64,000 nt of DNA, from the NCBI GenBank assembly GCA_004352715.1, contig SCFE01000062.1, positions 610,269-674,268 on the forward strand, given 5' to 3'. The position numbers and the translations under genes are program-made. Below the pieces are notes generated by a model. The model saw nothing but the letters and a program-made list of their open reading frames with translations. It was not told the origin of the DNA and did no database searches. Positions 47,501 through 53,856 of this stretch are shown here, in pieces; within the stretch, counting starts at the first letter, position 1, and each line of letters opens with the position of its first letter. The DNA is from Hofstenia miamia (Eukaryota > Xenacoelomorpha > Acoela).

Positions 47501-47872
47501 TTTCATTAATTTTGAGGTTTGTAGCACAAATTGGAATTGCTTGTTAAATACAATAAAATCATTTGTTTTTACATTTAATTTGATTATTTAATTTGTGTAA
47601 TTGTTTAGAGAGACTACACTAGCCAACGACAGCAAGGACACGAAGTTCGAGTAGATAATGGGAGACTGTATTTGGATTCTGCTGTTTTCACAAAGGGTCA
47701 AAATGTTGTATTGGAACGACGGTCAACTATCGGTTCAAGACAAACTGCTGTCATACATACCTTCGGGGCAACTGATTTGGTTTTAAAAAATCCATCAGAT
47801 AATACTAGAATAAAAGTTACATATGACGATTTAAGAAGAAATAAAATTACTATTAGAAAGTTTCCTCCTTAG
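13524..47872 (+). CDS. SUDS3: SUDS3/Sds3-like subunit of the Sin3-HDAC corepressor (three exons, giant first intron)
   Basis: Sds3 proteins bridge and stabilise the Sin3-histone deacetylase corepressor in the nucleus. Exons 13524-13862, 47032-47334 and 47609-47872 join in phase 0 to give 301 residues, near the roughly 330 I recall for vertebrate SUDS3. Order: acidic Ser/Asp N terminus, long coiled coil (about residues 25-120), the hallmark KPLITRKLRRR block (about 138-148), a DDEIYNDLRAINK motif, and a C-terminal Tudor-like/capping domain (NGRLYLDSAVFTKGQ...). The distance from the end of exon 1 to TRKLRRR equals that in vertebrate SUDS3 as I remember it, so no exon seems missing inside the 33,169-bp intron 1. 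Intron 2 is 274 bp. BRMS1/BRMS1L are paralogues sharing the C-terminal domain, but the TRKLRRR block favours SUDS3. Confidence 0.9.
13975..14956 (-). pseudogene. Dead Tc1-family transposase
   Basis: The minus strand shows Tc1 landmarks in order. An N-terminal HTH (SFSIRQIQSKLKIS) is near 14840. A second HTH region with RTAQELAQDLSALKGSK is near 14660. QVICTDESKFESFV, containing the first catalytic Asp, is near 14520. LHNHMLPSGSK and IHSREFIFQQ are near 14300. The C-terminal KVCKAVIKGRGGYFDEL is near 14050. Frames change several times and there are stops, so it is inactive. It lies in SUDS3 intron 1, antisense to the gene. I could not fix its terminal inverted repeats. Confidence 0.85.
15009..15863 (-). 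mobile_element. TRIM (miniature LTR retrotransposon) with CTAT target duplication
   Basis: Two direct repeats beginning TGTAGAATCACTGGG lie at 15009-~15266 and 15619-15863, with about 350 bp between them and no coding sequence. The right copy ends TGTTACA, so the LTR has TG...CA ends. CTAT flanks both sides (15005-15008 and 15864-15867). Next to the right LTR, on the minus strand, is TGGTGACGCTGACGTGAT, a primer-binding-site-like sequence nearly identical to that of the large gypsy element at 16.6-30.4 kb. A G-rich tract beside the left LTR could be the polypurine tract. Size and layout fit a TRIM, probably mobilised by that gypsy family (inference). Confidence 0.82.
16122..16375. repeat. (TA)n tract containing a 198-base assembly gap
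   Basis: Alternating TA sequence runs into Ns at 16144-16341 and resumes on the far side. The open frames across it are artefacts of the Ns. Confidence 0.9.
16596..16750 (-). repeat. LTR-C, truncated outer LTR
   Basis: Starts TGTAGAATCGTGGGGTGCTC, related to but clearly diverged from LTR-A and LTR-B. It stops abruptly after ...AATGACGAC, where a leader copy begins. The LTR portion beyond that point is deleted. Confidence 0.8.
16752..16967 (-). repeat. Second copy of the gypsy leader region
   Basis: This 216-bp segment matches 29215-29430, the untranslated leader next to LTR-A, over its whole length with the same spacing to the adjacent LTR. It proves that LTR-B is followed, in element orientation, by the start of a second internal region that is almost entirely deleted. 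Confidence 0.85.
16968..17414 (-). repeat. LTR-B (447 bp), middle LTR
   Basis: Begins TGTAGAATCGCGGGCGCTCG and ends GAGTGACTCTACA. It matches both ends of LTR-A but lacks an internal block of about 500 bp that LTR-A has (29714-30214). Immediately outside it, on the minus strand, is the purine-rich GCAAGAGGGGCA, the expected polypurine tract. Confidence 0.87.
17415..17430 (-). other. Polypurine tract of the gypsy element
   Basis: On the minus strand GAGCAAGAGGGGCA abuts the TGTAGA start of LTR-B. This is where plus-strand DNA synthesis would be primed. Confidence 0.65.
18627..20721 (+). mobile_element. Tigger/pogo-type DNA transposon nested in the gypsy element
   Basis: Inverted ends read CAGGTCAAACCT(C/A)GATTTTG, at 18627 on the plus strand and at 20721 on the minus strand. 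Subterminal motifs (CCTCGATTTTCCGCC and relatives) recur inside both ends, as in Tigger elements. TA follows the right end; at the left end the expected TA is CA, one substitution away. The insertion interrupts the post-integrase region, so it arrived after the retroelement and in the opposite orientation. Confidence 0.88.
18924..20389 (+). pseudogene. Tigger/pogo transposase (CENPB-type HTH plus DDE), frameshifted
   Basis: The first ATG in context is at 18924. N-terminal HTH: GKRICLSGKEKRDICHYAFN then SHSSIADWFK (18924-19080). A CENPB-like second HTH follows with GIADFHASNGWVQRFKRRF (19240-19300). The DDE core starts with ERVSIMLTSNMKGDEKLKPL (19436-19496), and LLLMDKCTCHSIPDDL (19650-19700) includes the second Asp. 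The C terminus ends KQTKISDFLSKA, typical of Tigger proteins. At least three frame changes and an in-frame TGA (19898) break it. Confidence 0.88.
22980..23770 (-). pseudogene. Gypsy integrase, broken
   Basis: The minus strand reads KCKTCLLQG, then VVHMDLEKLSPDDEGYQYLL and INQFTKYARLI (around 23520-23650), the integrase core with its first catalytic Asp. Stops and shifts separate the rest, including a segment near 23.3 kb with FKAMFSRKASMP that fits the later core. Integrase would join element cDNA to host DNA. Confidence 0.75.
23569..26763 (-). repeat. 1597-bp direct duplication of pol around a single N (25166)
   Basis: 23569-25165 and 25167-26763 are almost identical; one clear difference is GTGCATGG versus GCGCATGG near 23835/25433. 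The copies abut exactly at an isolated N. A recent biological tandem duplication is possible, but overlapping contig ends left unmerged is the simpler reading. Confidence 0.85.
23775..26884 (-). pseudogene. Gypsy reverse transcriptase / RNase H (present twice), broken
   Basis: Reading leftward on the minus strand the RT part (up to 26884) contains MEPGEISIKNDVKDYLDQI and the connection segment, where gypsy polyproteins have GHxIS/TPxGI-like motifs. RNase H follows with FKWTWYGQKDLDAVKLEL, then FIMDCDASTVAISRML with its catalytic Asp, YFSRKL, GATKSEMLALVESLKKFRYF (the Glu motif) and HTFIVRTDNSALAW (the second Asp motif). It is split by stops and frameshifts and interrupted by the 1.6-kb duplication. 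Confidence 0.85.
27006..27450 (-). pseudogene. Gypsy aspartic protease, catalytic Asp lost
   Basis: The active-site triad reads NTGTS at 27384-27398 where D-T/S-G is required. The downstream ILGILGSDFLEHN is the expected flap/second-half motif (ILGxDFL). A stop separates the halves at about 27246. The Asp-to-Asn change alone should abolish polyprotein cleavage. Confidence 0.8.
27600..29114 (-). pseudogene. Gypsy gag: coiled coil, capsid-like region, damaged zinc knuckle
   Basis: The first segment (29114-28809) ends in a clear coiled coil (EIEQLKGSLAQQTSMQ, ERRIDSLQAELKLQ). A Pro/Thr/Ser-rich region follows (28586-28400). A capsid-like part has LPKFSGKINEILQSFNKWLF (about 28290) and FPMYLQGLA. 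Near the end is CYHGGQKGHIKPNC (27624-27665), a CCHC knuckle whose second Cys has become Gly. Frames differ between segments, so the gene is broken. Confidence 0.78.
29215..29430 (-). other. Gypsy leader and primer-binding site
   Basis: Adjacent to LTR-A on the minus strand is TGGTGACCCTGACGTGAT (29413-29430), a standard-looking tRNA primer site directly after the LTR end. The rest of the leader has no coding sequence I would credit. The matching copy is at 16752-16967. Confidence 0.75.
29431..30378 (-). repeat. LTR-A (948 bp)
   Basis: Its ends match LTR-B (TGTAGAATCGCGGG... and ...GACTCTACA). The middle 29714-30214 is absent from LTR-B. Either LTR-A took up an insertion or LTR-B suffered a deletion; I saw no target duplication at the block edges, which favours deletion in LTR-B. 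ATAA at 30379-30382 is the right target-site copy. Confidence 0.83.
31927..32492 (+). mobile_element. 566-bp mariner/Tc-type deletion derivative with perfect 24-bp TIRs
   Basis: CAGGGTGTTCCAAAAGAAAC... at 31927-31950 is repeated exactly in inverted form at 32469-32492, with TATA/TA on both sides. Inside, on the plus strand, is the 3' part of a transposase only: GWFQQDGANAHMARVSM, then PPRTPDLTPPDFYLWGKLKG, then PDELECVFQNAQRRARLC, in shifting frames. The N-terminal DNA-binding part is missing. It sits in what looks like an intron of the piggyBac relic. Confidence 0.88.
32493..32514. repeat. (TA)n microsatellite
   Basis: A short TA run directly abuts the right end of the mariner derivative, consistent with insertion at TA-rich DNA. 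Confidence 0.85.
33934..34600 (-). pseudogene. Relic of a conserved repeat-borne gene family, product unknown
   Basis: The minus strand carries YKAWFSQTVCENLRSW (about 34530), VKGGIFTEPQLQKILK (about 34410), DPKYKQWVGKLLESYKTLG, CRMSLKMHFLHSHLEIFREN (about 34200), then LGDVSEEPVERFHQDLVKM, MEKRYKGRRDTAMMGDYI. I recognise the 'MSLKxHFLHSHL...ERFHQD' pattern from many uncharacterised invertebrate proteins that look transposon-derived, but I do not know its function or superfamily. Two in-frame stops show decay. The upstream part beyond 34600 fades out. Confidence 0.6.
34601..36046. other. Unassigned AT-rich intronic sequence
   Basis: No feature I can support. A 62-codon minus-strand frame at 35704-35892 with several Trp and Cys might belong to the neighbouring relic, but it matches nothing I know. 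Confidence 0.4.
36047..36290. mobile_element. piggyBac-type MITE with TTAA target duplication
   Basis: TTAA at 36047-36050 and 36287-36290 brackets 236 bp whose ends are inverted copies: (T/C)ACGTTAA(A/G)YG. The inside is non-coding, GC-richer at the left (CATGCGCCACCAGTGGCTCA) and AT-rich in the middle. TTAA target sites are the piggyBac signature. Confidence 0.75.
36291..38520. other. Unassigned AT-rich intronic sequence
   Basis: About 2.2 kb with no coding pattern, inverted ends or repeats that I can support. Confidence 0.5.
38524..38560. repeat. (ATT)n microsatellite, probably a LINE 3' tail
   Basis: About twelve ATT units lie just beyond the 3' end (minus-strand sense) of the adjacent LINE fragment. 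Some LINEs end in such simple repeats, so this is likely its tail rather than chance. Another short run (39343-39362) follows the single N at 39313. Confidence 0.8.
38580..39195 (-). pseudogene. 3' end of a LINE with CCHC finger and restriction-like endonuclease
   Basis: Minus strand: CRLCKKEAETIHNLTAGC (about 39180-39125), a CCHC-type finger, then WSLSRQHGL and DKWYEHKPQGVIENEKVKIL, then WDFNIQT and EARRPDIVVVDKEKR, the PD-(D/E)xK-like core, then KEKEKIDKYRELAEEIERLW and VVPVVVGALGAVSK. This layout is that of site-oriented LINEs (R2/NeSL/Rex6-like group) whose endonuclease lies after the reverse transcriptase. The usual second acidic strand (IDxAxP) is corrupted to a basic segment (GAVTKHRN). 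The RT itself is absent or lost beyond 39195. Confidence 0.8.
39225..39345. repeat. Short direct repeat around single N (39313), likely assembly join
   Basis: TTCTTATTGCTTGCTCCTGT... is present at about 39225-39256 and again directly after the N at 39314-39345. Confidence 0.8.
39365..41136. other. Unassigned intronic sequence
   Basis: Nothing I can name. A 64-codon minus-strand frame at 40107-40301 has an unusually protein-like composition (FCLPFGSSNVTGAFCRLGEV) and might be a transposon remnant, but I do not recognise it. Confidence 0.4.
41137..41366. mobile_element. hAT-type MITE, about 230 bp
   Basis: The left end CAGTGACGCGTTTAGG is mirrored at the right end (CCTAAACGCGCCACTG), 14 to 15 of 16 bases matching, with G-runs just inside on one side and C-runs on the other. 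CAGTGGCG-type ends are typical of hAT elements. The flanks share CTCTCA-like sequence, but I could not define a clean 8-bp duplication because the site itself is a CT repeat. Confidence 0.65.
41367..42012. other. Unassigned intronic sequence
   Basis: Short AT-rich spacer between two DNA transposons; nothing supported. Confidence 0.4.
42013..42341. repeat. Left long TIR
   Basis: About 329 bp, inverted match to 46117-46429. Its inner edge is ...AGAGAACAAAATTGGT, after which the two sides differ. Confidence 0.82.
42633..44627 (-). pseudogene. DDE-type transposase with C(2)H and RW motifs, widespread but unnamed family; frameshifted
   Basis: N-terminal segment 44627-44361 (SESQLPNIRDILRRILYM, EMIEIWERASPP) is followed by 44374-43685, a charged region with GVYFDGRKD (candidate first Asp). 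After a frameshift near 43690 come IYIDHVVPVSGKATDIASAI and a predicted 68-bp intron (43563-43496, CG|GTAAAT...TTTCAG). Then VGYDGTPINTGHRGG (second Asp), WNVCLLHINELPLRHLF, LNHSRWLITAIRILRLYIS and a C terminus ending at 42633. CLLH after the second Asp is the C(2)H motif known from hAT, P, CACTA and related RNase H-fold transposases, and RW recalls hAT. I have seen this protein family in many arthropods but cannot name it. A second damaged copy of its 5' half is at 45089-45700. Confidence 0.75.
44938..45957. repeat. Diverged duplicate of 44018-44937 around single N (45088)
   Basis: 44938-45087 repeats about 44563-44712. After the N, 45089-45957 repeats 44018-44936 with substitutions and deletions, for example loss of about 35 bp around CTCTCCCATATCTC. 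Divergence of a few per cent suggests two haplotypes, or two element copies, strung together rather than a simple overlap. Confidence 0.75.
46117..46429. repeat. Right long TIR
   Basis: Inverted counterpart of 42013-42341. It ends ...AAAATTTTCG, after which flanking sequence starts. Confidence 0.82.
47032..47334 (+). CDS. SUDS3: SUDS3 exon 2: TRKLRRR block and linker
   Basis: Acceptor TTTTTTTAG|CAG, donor GAT|GTGAGC, phase 0 at both ends, 101 codons. The exon encodes ALIDHEIETLDCDNLL, GESKPLITRKLRRRTLESP, a Ser/Pro/Asn-rich linker and IPDDEIYNDLRAINKGF. The last two blocks are those shared with Sds3 proteins. Confidence 0.92.
47609..47872 (+). CDS. SUDS3: SUDS3 exon 3: C-terminal domain
   Basis: Follows acceptor TTGTTTAG and ends at TAG 47870-47872, 87 residues. 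VDNGRLYLDSAVFTKGQNVV, AVIHTFGATDLVLKNPSDNT and TYDDLRRNKITIRKF match the compact C-terminal beta domain of SUDS3/BRMS1 proteins (DGxLYxD...KGQ...LQ.G...I). Confidence 0.92.
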   Translation, partial: RDYTSQRQQGHEVRVDNGRLYLDSAVFTKGQNVVLERRSTIGSRQTAVIHTFGATDLVLKNPSDNTRIKVTYDDLRRNKITIRKFPP

Positions 47873-48108
47873 CTTTACTGGAATAATTTAGATTTTTAAA
47901 TATTCAATTGCAGTAATTTAACGCAAATTTTTATGTAAATTTTATACGCATGTTTTTATTGTACTTTTGTAAAGTTCTAGTGTTTGTTAGTTGGTCTTTG
48001 TTAAAGAAATTTATATAGATTTTTTTACATGTATTTTCTAAATGCGTACTATAAAAAATTTACTCTAGTTGGCCATCCAATATATCCTTAGATGCTGTTT
48101 TACGCATT

Positions 48109-48114
48109 AATAAA
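48109..48114 (+). terminator. Candidate SUDS3 poly(A) signal
   Basis: AATAAA occurs 237 bp after the stop codon, in AT-rich 3' UTR-like sequence before the first LINE signature. In DNA this AT-rich the hexamer is common, so this is only a candidate. Confidence 0.4.
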
Positions 48115-48389
48115 TTCGATAGAAATGTAATTAAACACTTTATTAAATAAGTTTCAAAAATATATTTACAAGTATCAATACGTTGATAAGTTCTACAATA
48201 CGTTGTTAATCTACAACTAAATTACATAGACGTATAGTGGGCATTGATTGCCCATTTCATTTGCGACAAACGGCTTTTACTATGCATTCACATTCTTCTA
48301 GATTGTATAACTCAATTGTACCTACTGCTTTCCACACTGAAAAATTCGTGAAGGAACAGACTTCCTGATATTTGGTTCTTCAATGCTTT

Positions 48390-48850
48390 GACGTCTTATT
48401 AGGAATTCATTCGTATCCAGGTGTAACAATTGATGACCTTTCTCATACATTAAGCCAATACCCAGCCTCTGCAAAAATAAAGATCTTAGTCACAATTGGT
48501 CGCAACGATATCATGAAAAGAAGACAACCTCACAGATAAGTACAAGCGTCTTATTGAAATTATTAACTCAAAGTTTAACTCTGCAACTATTTTTATGGGT
48601 GAAGTCGTTCCCTTCCCGTACAGCAAACAACTTAACAAAAAGGCAATTGAGTTAAACTGTTTAATCAAACAAAATGCTACTTTTTGATTACACTGTTTTT
48701 GACAGCTTTAACCATTTTTATTTAGGCAATACAATTAACACAAGACTTTTTGCTCATGACGGAATTCACTATTCCAATTCTAGATATGCAATGTATGCAC
48801 GGGCTCTAAAAAATTTCTTCAGTGCTTCTCGCGATCCCTTGATGCACACG
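48390..48850 (+). pseudogene. LINE ORF1 with SGNH/GDSL esterase domain
   Basis: The plus strand reads SYPGVTIDDLSHTLSQYP, then KILVTIGRNDIMK (the GxND block, with the usual Thr replaced by Arg). Later comes FAHDGIHYSNSRYAMYARAL, whose D-G-I-H matches the catalytic Asp-His block. The start with the nucleophilic Ser is not clear. Shifts between blocks show decay. Such esterases in LINE ORF1 proteins are known from CR1/L2 elements. Confidence 0.75.
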
Positions 48851-49018
48851 TAACACCGCAAACAATCGCTTTAGTCTCCCGCCACTGCAATCTCGTAACA
48901 CGCGATTTTCGCTGCCATTCAAAAGCTACTCCGACACCGTTTCATCCGTTCCGACTCTATTAACCGCAAAAATCAACCACATTCGGAACTTATTGAACTT
49001 TTACAAACTTTTTTAATC

Positions 49019-49381
49019 ATGGTACGTATGTTCTTTGAGCTTCCAACATTATTGACAAACTTTGTGCTAGTAATACCCAGTTTATTGCGTGCATTAATTG
49101 TAGGCACTATTTCTAAACATAATCGATACACAATTTTATTTTTTATATTTTTATTCTTTAGTAATCTTTCCCAAAATGCAACTTTTCCAGTATATGGTAA
49201 GGGTAAAAGTCCGTATATTTTAACATTTCATAAAGAAGCTGCCTATGTAATTAATTTTTCATTTATATTATTTTACGTGTTCGTTATATATTCCAGTATA
49301 TTATGTGCACAAATTTGTCTTCTTTTAATGAAAGCCGGTATTGAGCCTAATGCGTCTAAGATTTACACGTATGACAATTAA
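49019..49381 (+). pseudogene. Hydrophobic N-terminal ORF2 segment ending in a decayed 2A-like motif
   Basis: An open frame of 120 codons with three hydrophobic stretches (residues about 10-30, 40-55 and 78-102). It ends ICLLLMKAGIEPNASK. LINEs of several animals start ORF2 with a 2A-like ribosome-skipping peptide of the form LLLxxGxExNPGP. Here the PGP is replaced by ASK, so skipping should be lost. The endonuclease reading frame begins right afterwards at 49388. It could alternatively be read as an unrelated small membrane protein, but position and motif favour the LINE. Confidence 0.6.
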
Positions 49382-49387
49382 TGTGGT

Positions 49388-50221
49388 ATGATGAGTGCAT
49401 CTGTTGCCCCAATTAAATATGTTCATCTTAATATCCAAAATCTCACTAATAAACTATCTTCCTACACTGAAGTAGTATACCAAATTCCAAAAAAACTCAA
49501 TCTTAGGAATCTCTGAAACATGGCTAACTGACATAGTTTCTGACAGTACTTGGAGACCTGATGGCTATAAACTATTTCGCTGTGACGGGGACCTAAGTCT
49601 TGGCAACAAATCTAAAAGAGGTCGAGTGATGTTTTTTAATTCCAAAACATTTTAAGCCCATGAATTGAAATATGCATTCCCTAAAAAATAGGAAAAAAGA
49701 CGTTCATCAGTTGATAAATACCTCCTACTGGCCCAGCAAAGTTCACTTTAACGAATTTGTTACTGAAATTGAAGGTGAAACAAAACATTCTCTAAAAGAA
49801 AATAAGTCGTTGATAGTGATGGGCGATATCAACTATCTGAAGAATACTGAAAGAGATCAATTGAATTCTTTACTTGATGCTGGTGATCTTAGTAAAATAA
49901 ATTCCAGTATACCAACTAGACTAAATAACAACTCTTCTACTTTAATTGGTTGTTTTCTTGTTGAAAACATTAACGATTATAACTATGCCTGCAGCGAATT
50001 CCCCTTTTCAGATCATTGTATTATAACTTGCATTTCATCTAACAACATAAAGCATACAAACGTAAAAATTTGGGTAAAGATTCCAGAAAGGGATCCAGCG
50101 CTAATAGAAATTCTAAAAACTCGCCTAGAGAATGAATCTTGGGATAGCGTCTTTCTATCCGAGGATGTGAACTACATGCTCAATTCATTCATTCACGACT
50201 TATATAAATTTATATTGTCCA
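49388..50221 (+). pseudogene. LINE apurinic-like endonuclease
   Basis: Begins IKYVHLNIQNLTNKLSSYTE, then after a shift GISETWLTD and DGYKLFRCDG, then NKSLIVMGDINYL (the GDxN motif) and CSEFPFSDHCIITC (the SDH catalytic His). Two frame changes before 49672. After HDLYKFILSNQK it is cut by the hAT insertion. Confidence 0.82.
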
Positions 50222-50229
50222 ACCAAAAG

Positions 50230-51585
50230 CATAGGCGGCTCGTGTGTGTAAGCAAGGCAAGCAGTGCTTGCCCAATAATTCTTTAATAAATGAATTTCAT
50301 TAATTGTATGAATTTATATCTATACAATTGTACAAATCGTAAATTCTTAGTTTCCCTTAAAACAACATTCATTACGATTTGGTTTAAAATTATTAAATGA
50401 TTGCGCCACAGCAAGCAGATGTCTTAATGCTATACCTACGCTCGCTCAAGCGATTAAATTATATCCGTTCTCTTCATTTCATTGCGCGAAGATTTTGCTA
50501 GCAAGGCAAGCAGTCCATTCATTGCTTCGCATTGATCGAAACACTGTTGTGTTGTTGTAAAAGAATCAGGCGAAATATTTTCGTTCCATACGATAACCCA
50601 AAACTACACATGATATTATTTAAATATCAATCAGAAACATTGCTCTATTCAAGCAGTGCCGGAAACAGAATATATTTTAGCAAGGCTCCTATCTGGAATA
50701 ATGACTTTTTCGCATTTTTTATCCTTGTACAAATTCTTAAATAAGAATACGATAGCCATTTGTTTTTCTTTGACAGACATATTGAAAATTTATAGGAATT
50801 GTTAATGCAAGACGAATTTTTTCTACTAATGTGCAATCAATTTTTTCAAAAATCAAATGAAACTTGGAAAATTTAAGAAAAANNNNNNNNNNNNNNNNNN
50901 NNNNNNNNNNNNNNNNNNNNNNNNNNNNNNNNNNNNNNNNNNNNNNNNNNNNNNNNNNNNNNNNNNNNNNNNNNNNNNNNNNNNNNNNNNNNNTCAAATG
51001 AAACTTGGAAAATTTAAGAAAAACATATTTTGATATAAATTGGCGTCATATGCATATGCACTTAAATGGAGGCCAGTTTCACATCCCTATGCAAATGCCG
51101 TTTTATAGAATTATTAAATTTTAAAAACATTGAGCAGTTTAAATGTGATTGCCCTCAACTGCCTATTCTGCTCTAAATTTCTACTCTAATTTTCGCAATC
51201 TTGAAAAACTTTGTAATTAATCTCAAGTTTGCTGTCATTGGCATGGCTCCAATTGTAAATCGATAAAATTCGTATTTGATATTTTGAAATGCATGATTTG
51301 TCGACTTCCTTAGCTAAAATAATTATTTTCTGTTTAAAGCAAACTTAAACAAATTCAAGAGTAACTGATTAGAGGAGCAAAAACTACAGAAATTACTAGC
51401 AAATTTTCTTGAAAATGTTTTATTAAATGAACTGCAGGACTAATCTTATTTTCAGAATAATAATATTACAAATCGCCCTCAGGTATTTCACATATTAATA
51501 TATTTTTCATGGTTTATTATTGATACTACTTTGGTTGCTTAAAAATATTAGCTTGCCTAGCTTTTGAAAGCACAAGCCGCCACTG
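50230..51585. mobile_element. Non-autonomous hAT element with ACCAAAAG target duplication
   Basis: ACCAAAAG at 50222-50229 and 51586-51593 is an exact 8-bp duplication. The ends are inverted: CATAGGCGGCTCGTG at left, CAGTGGCGGCTTGTG at right (minus strand), followed on both sides by AGC(A/T)AGGCAAGC. The left-end motif GCAAGGCAAGCAGT recurs near 50503. No transposase is visible. It contains Ns at 50883-50993, flanked on both sides by the same 30-mer, so the gap may be false. Removing it rejoins the LINE ORF2. Confidence 0.9.
50853..51023. repeat. Identical 30-bp flanks around the 111-base gap
   Basis: TCAAATGAAACTTGGAAAAT... ends at 50882 just before the Ns and restarts at 50994 just after them. 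Either the gap should be closed by overlapping the flanks, or a tandem repeat lies there. Confidence 0.85.
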
Positions 51586-51593
51586 ACCAAAAG

Positions 51594-53529
51594 ATTTTTT
51601 TCTAAAAACACGAAAATTATCAAATCACGCGATCTTCCTGGTTAATTCCCAACATAAAAAAACTCGTTAAATGCAAAAATCGGGTTTACAAAACTTACTA
51701 ACGAAATAAAACTGCTGATAACGACCGGTTATGTAAAATGGCAAGGAACAAATCTAATATTGAAATGAGAGCAGCACAAAATCGTTATATGCAATCCGCA
51801 TTTAGTAGAATAAATGACCCTAAACATAAGTGGGACTTCATCAACAATGTATTGAACAGAAACAAGAGTAATATCCAACACCTGCATCTCATTGAAAATA
51901 GCAATGGTGCAATATTAACTAAACCCAAGGATTTTGCTAATGCATTCATGATCAAAGCATTAACCTAAGCAAATTATTTTTCATTCCAATTTGTGACTCG
52001 ATACGAAGTCCTTCAAGCAATAAATAAGCTAAAAGTTAATAAACCAAGCGGACCTTGTGAAATACCGGCATGGTGTATTAAAGATTGTGCAAAATTAATT
52101 AATAGTCCTTTATGCCATATCATCAATCACTAAATATCTTTCCATCAATTTTAAAATTAGCTAATGTTACTCCCATATGTAAAAGTGATACCCCCCCCAA
52201 AAAGGTTGCAATTACCGGCCCATTTCAATCATTTCGTCTTTTGCAAAAATCTTCGAAAAACTAATGTTTGACCAAATAGACACTTATCTCCATCACGAAT
52301 CAATTTTTTCGAATACTCAATTTAGCTTTCGCAAAGCTCACTCCACCTCTGATGCTTTACTTTACGCTACTGAAAATTGGAGATCTCATCTCGATAATAA
52401 CAATTTTGTCACAATTGCTTCTATCGATTTGTTCAAAGCATTCGATTTTATTGATCACTATATTCTTCTTAAAAATTAGAATACATTGGTTTCGACTCTA
52501 ATGGTATAAATTTATTAAGGTGCTACTGAAGTGATCGTTTTCAAGGAGTTAAGGTAAATGGTATATTTTCTAACTGGGGTAAAACTTACAAAGGTGCCCC
52601 ACAAGGTACTATTTTAGGGCCTCTATTTTTCTCGTTGTATGTAAAAGATTTAAATGGCAATTTAAACAATGATTTACGTGTATTTACACATGATAATCAA
52701 ATAGAAACATCAATTAATAAATTTGAAATCAATCTTTCTCAACTGCTAAAATATATTAATATGCACCATTTAACTGTAAATTCCTCTAAAACAGAATTCT
52801 GTGTTATGTCTCCTTTTCACAAAGATAACCAATCACACATTTAAAACTTTTCGGGGTCAAAAATTACTCAAGTCGAATCCTTCAAATATCTTGGAGTAAC
52901 AATCCATAATTAATTGAACTATTCAAGTCACATACGCATAGTATTACGCAAAATGGCAATGGGAATTAAAACTATTTCACATGTAGGCAATTTTGTAAAT
53001 TCCAAAATGAAATCGATGTTGGTTACATCTCTGATAGTAAGTCATTATAGATACTGTAATGTTTTATTTAATGACATGAACTACTCATTAATAAATAAAA
53101 TCGACTCACAAATTAAATGGGTAGCAAATATTCATAATGATAGTTACTCGACTAGGAACGACAAAAGTTCATATTCTAATCATGACGATGCTTCATATTT
53201 CATAAGATACTTTTCATTAATAAAATTTTGGGATATTTTAAATCAGCGTTCACCTTACAGTAAACTACAATTTCCATTATATGCGCATTCAACTTATAAT
53301 TCGAGGACTTCTAAAGCAAGTGAAGCTTAAAAAATATTTTCTTAAAAATTCATTTTTAAACTCAACAATTGAATTATGGAATAACTTACCAATTGAAATA
53401 AAGCGAATCAAAAGTCGCAGAAAATTTAAAATTCAAATCAATGACTACCTCTCTAAGCAACATATATACTTAAAATCGGTTCTACGGCATGGAAAGGACT
53501 TCAGTTTTTCAAAAAATATCATTAGTTAA
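51594..53529 (+). pseudogene. LINE reverse transcriptase, catalytic motif lost
   Basis: Starts with the endonuclease-RT linker (LSNHAIFLVNSQHKK; ARNKSNIEMRAAQNRYMQS at 51738). Then EVLQAINKLKVNKPSGPCEI (motif 1), IASIDLFKAFDFIDHYIL (motif A), GAPQGTILGPLFFSLYVKDL (motif B), and FTHDNQ where YADDT is expected, so both catalytic Asp are changed. SSKTEFCVMSP, YLGVTIHN and a C-terminal LNSTIELWNNLPIEIK follow. Multiple stops. Confidence 0.88.
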
Positions 53530-53686
53530 AATAATTAGCAATAAACTGGGTAAACTGTAAATTCTGCATCCATGTTTGTGTTGCTTTTTGTTTTTGTACT
53601 TCATTTATTATTGACGCATTAAGTGTAGTATTAGCAGCTTTTGTTGAGGTGTTTAGTTATGCCAATGTACTACACTTAGTAAGAAA

Positions 53687-53704
53687 TTCTATTCTATTCT
53701 ATTA
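53687..53704. repeat. (TTCTA)n LINE 3' terminal repeat
   Basis: Three to four TTCTA units close the plus-strand LINE, as in CR1/L2-type elements that end in short tandem repeats instead of poly(A). Confidence 0.75.
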
Positions 53705-53856
53705 AATTCCATATAAATATTTTAAATTGCAAATCGATTATATAGTAATAATAATATATATTTATAGACCGCTACTTAGCGGTAACAAAAATAAAACAGT
53801 TAGGAGAATGCGAGAAGAAAGAGACTTTAACCTCGCTTTAAGTACAATTATGGTGG

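Larger units (their letters stand above)
48390..53704 (+). mobile_element. CR1/L2-type LINE, decayed, split by a hAT element
   Basis: Plus-strand order: ORF1 with SGNH esterase (48390-48850), a hydrophobic ORF start ending in a 2A-like motif (49019-49381), apurinic endonuclease (49388-50221), inserted hAT (50230-51585), reverse transcriptase (51594-53529), then 3' UTR ending in (TTCTA)n at 53687-53704. Esterase-type ORF1 and a short pentanucleotide tail fit the CR1/L2 group. All parts carry stops or frameshifts. It starts shortly after the SUDS3 3' end in the same orientation. Confidence 0.85.

Noticed and set aside
47609-47872. Assigning the plus-strand gene to BRMS1/BRMS1L
   Set aside because: The C-terminal domain is shared, but the TRKLRRR block and the DLRxxNK motif belong to the SUDS3 branch.
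49019-49381. A free-standing small membrane protein gene
   Set aside because: It lies exactly between LINE ORF1 and the endonuclease and ends in a 2A-like remnant, so it is better read as part of the LINE.
50737-50997. Minus-strand frame of 86 codons across the second gap
   Set aside because: Nearly half of it is Ns, and the rest is AT-rich non-coding sequence of the hAT element.
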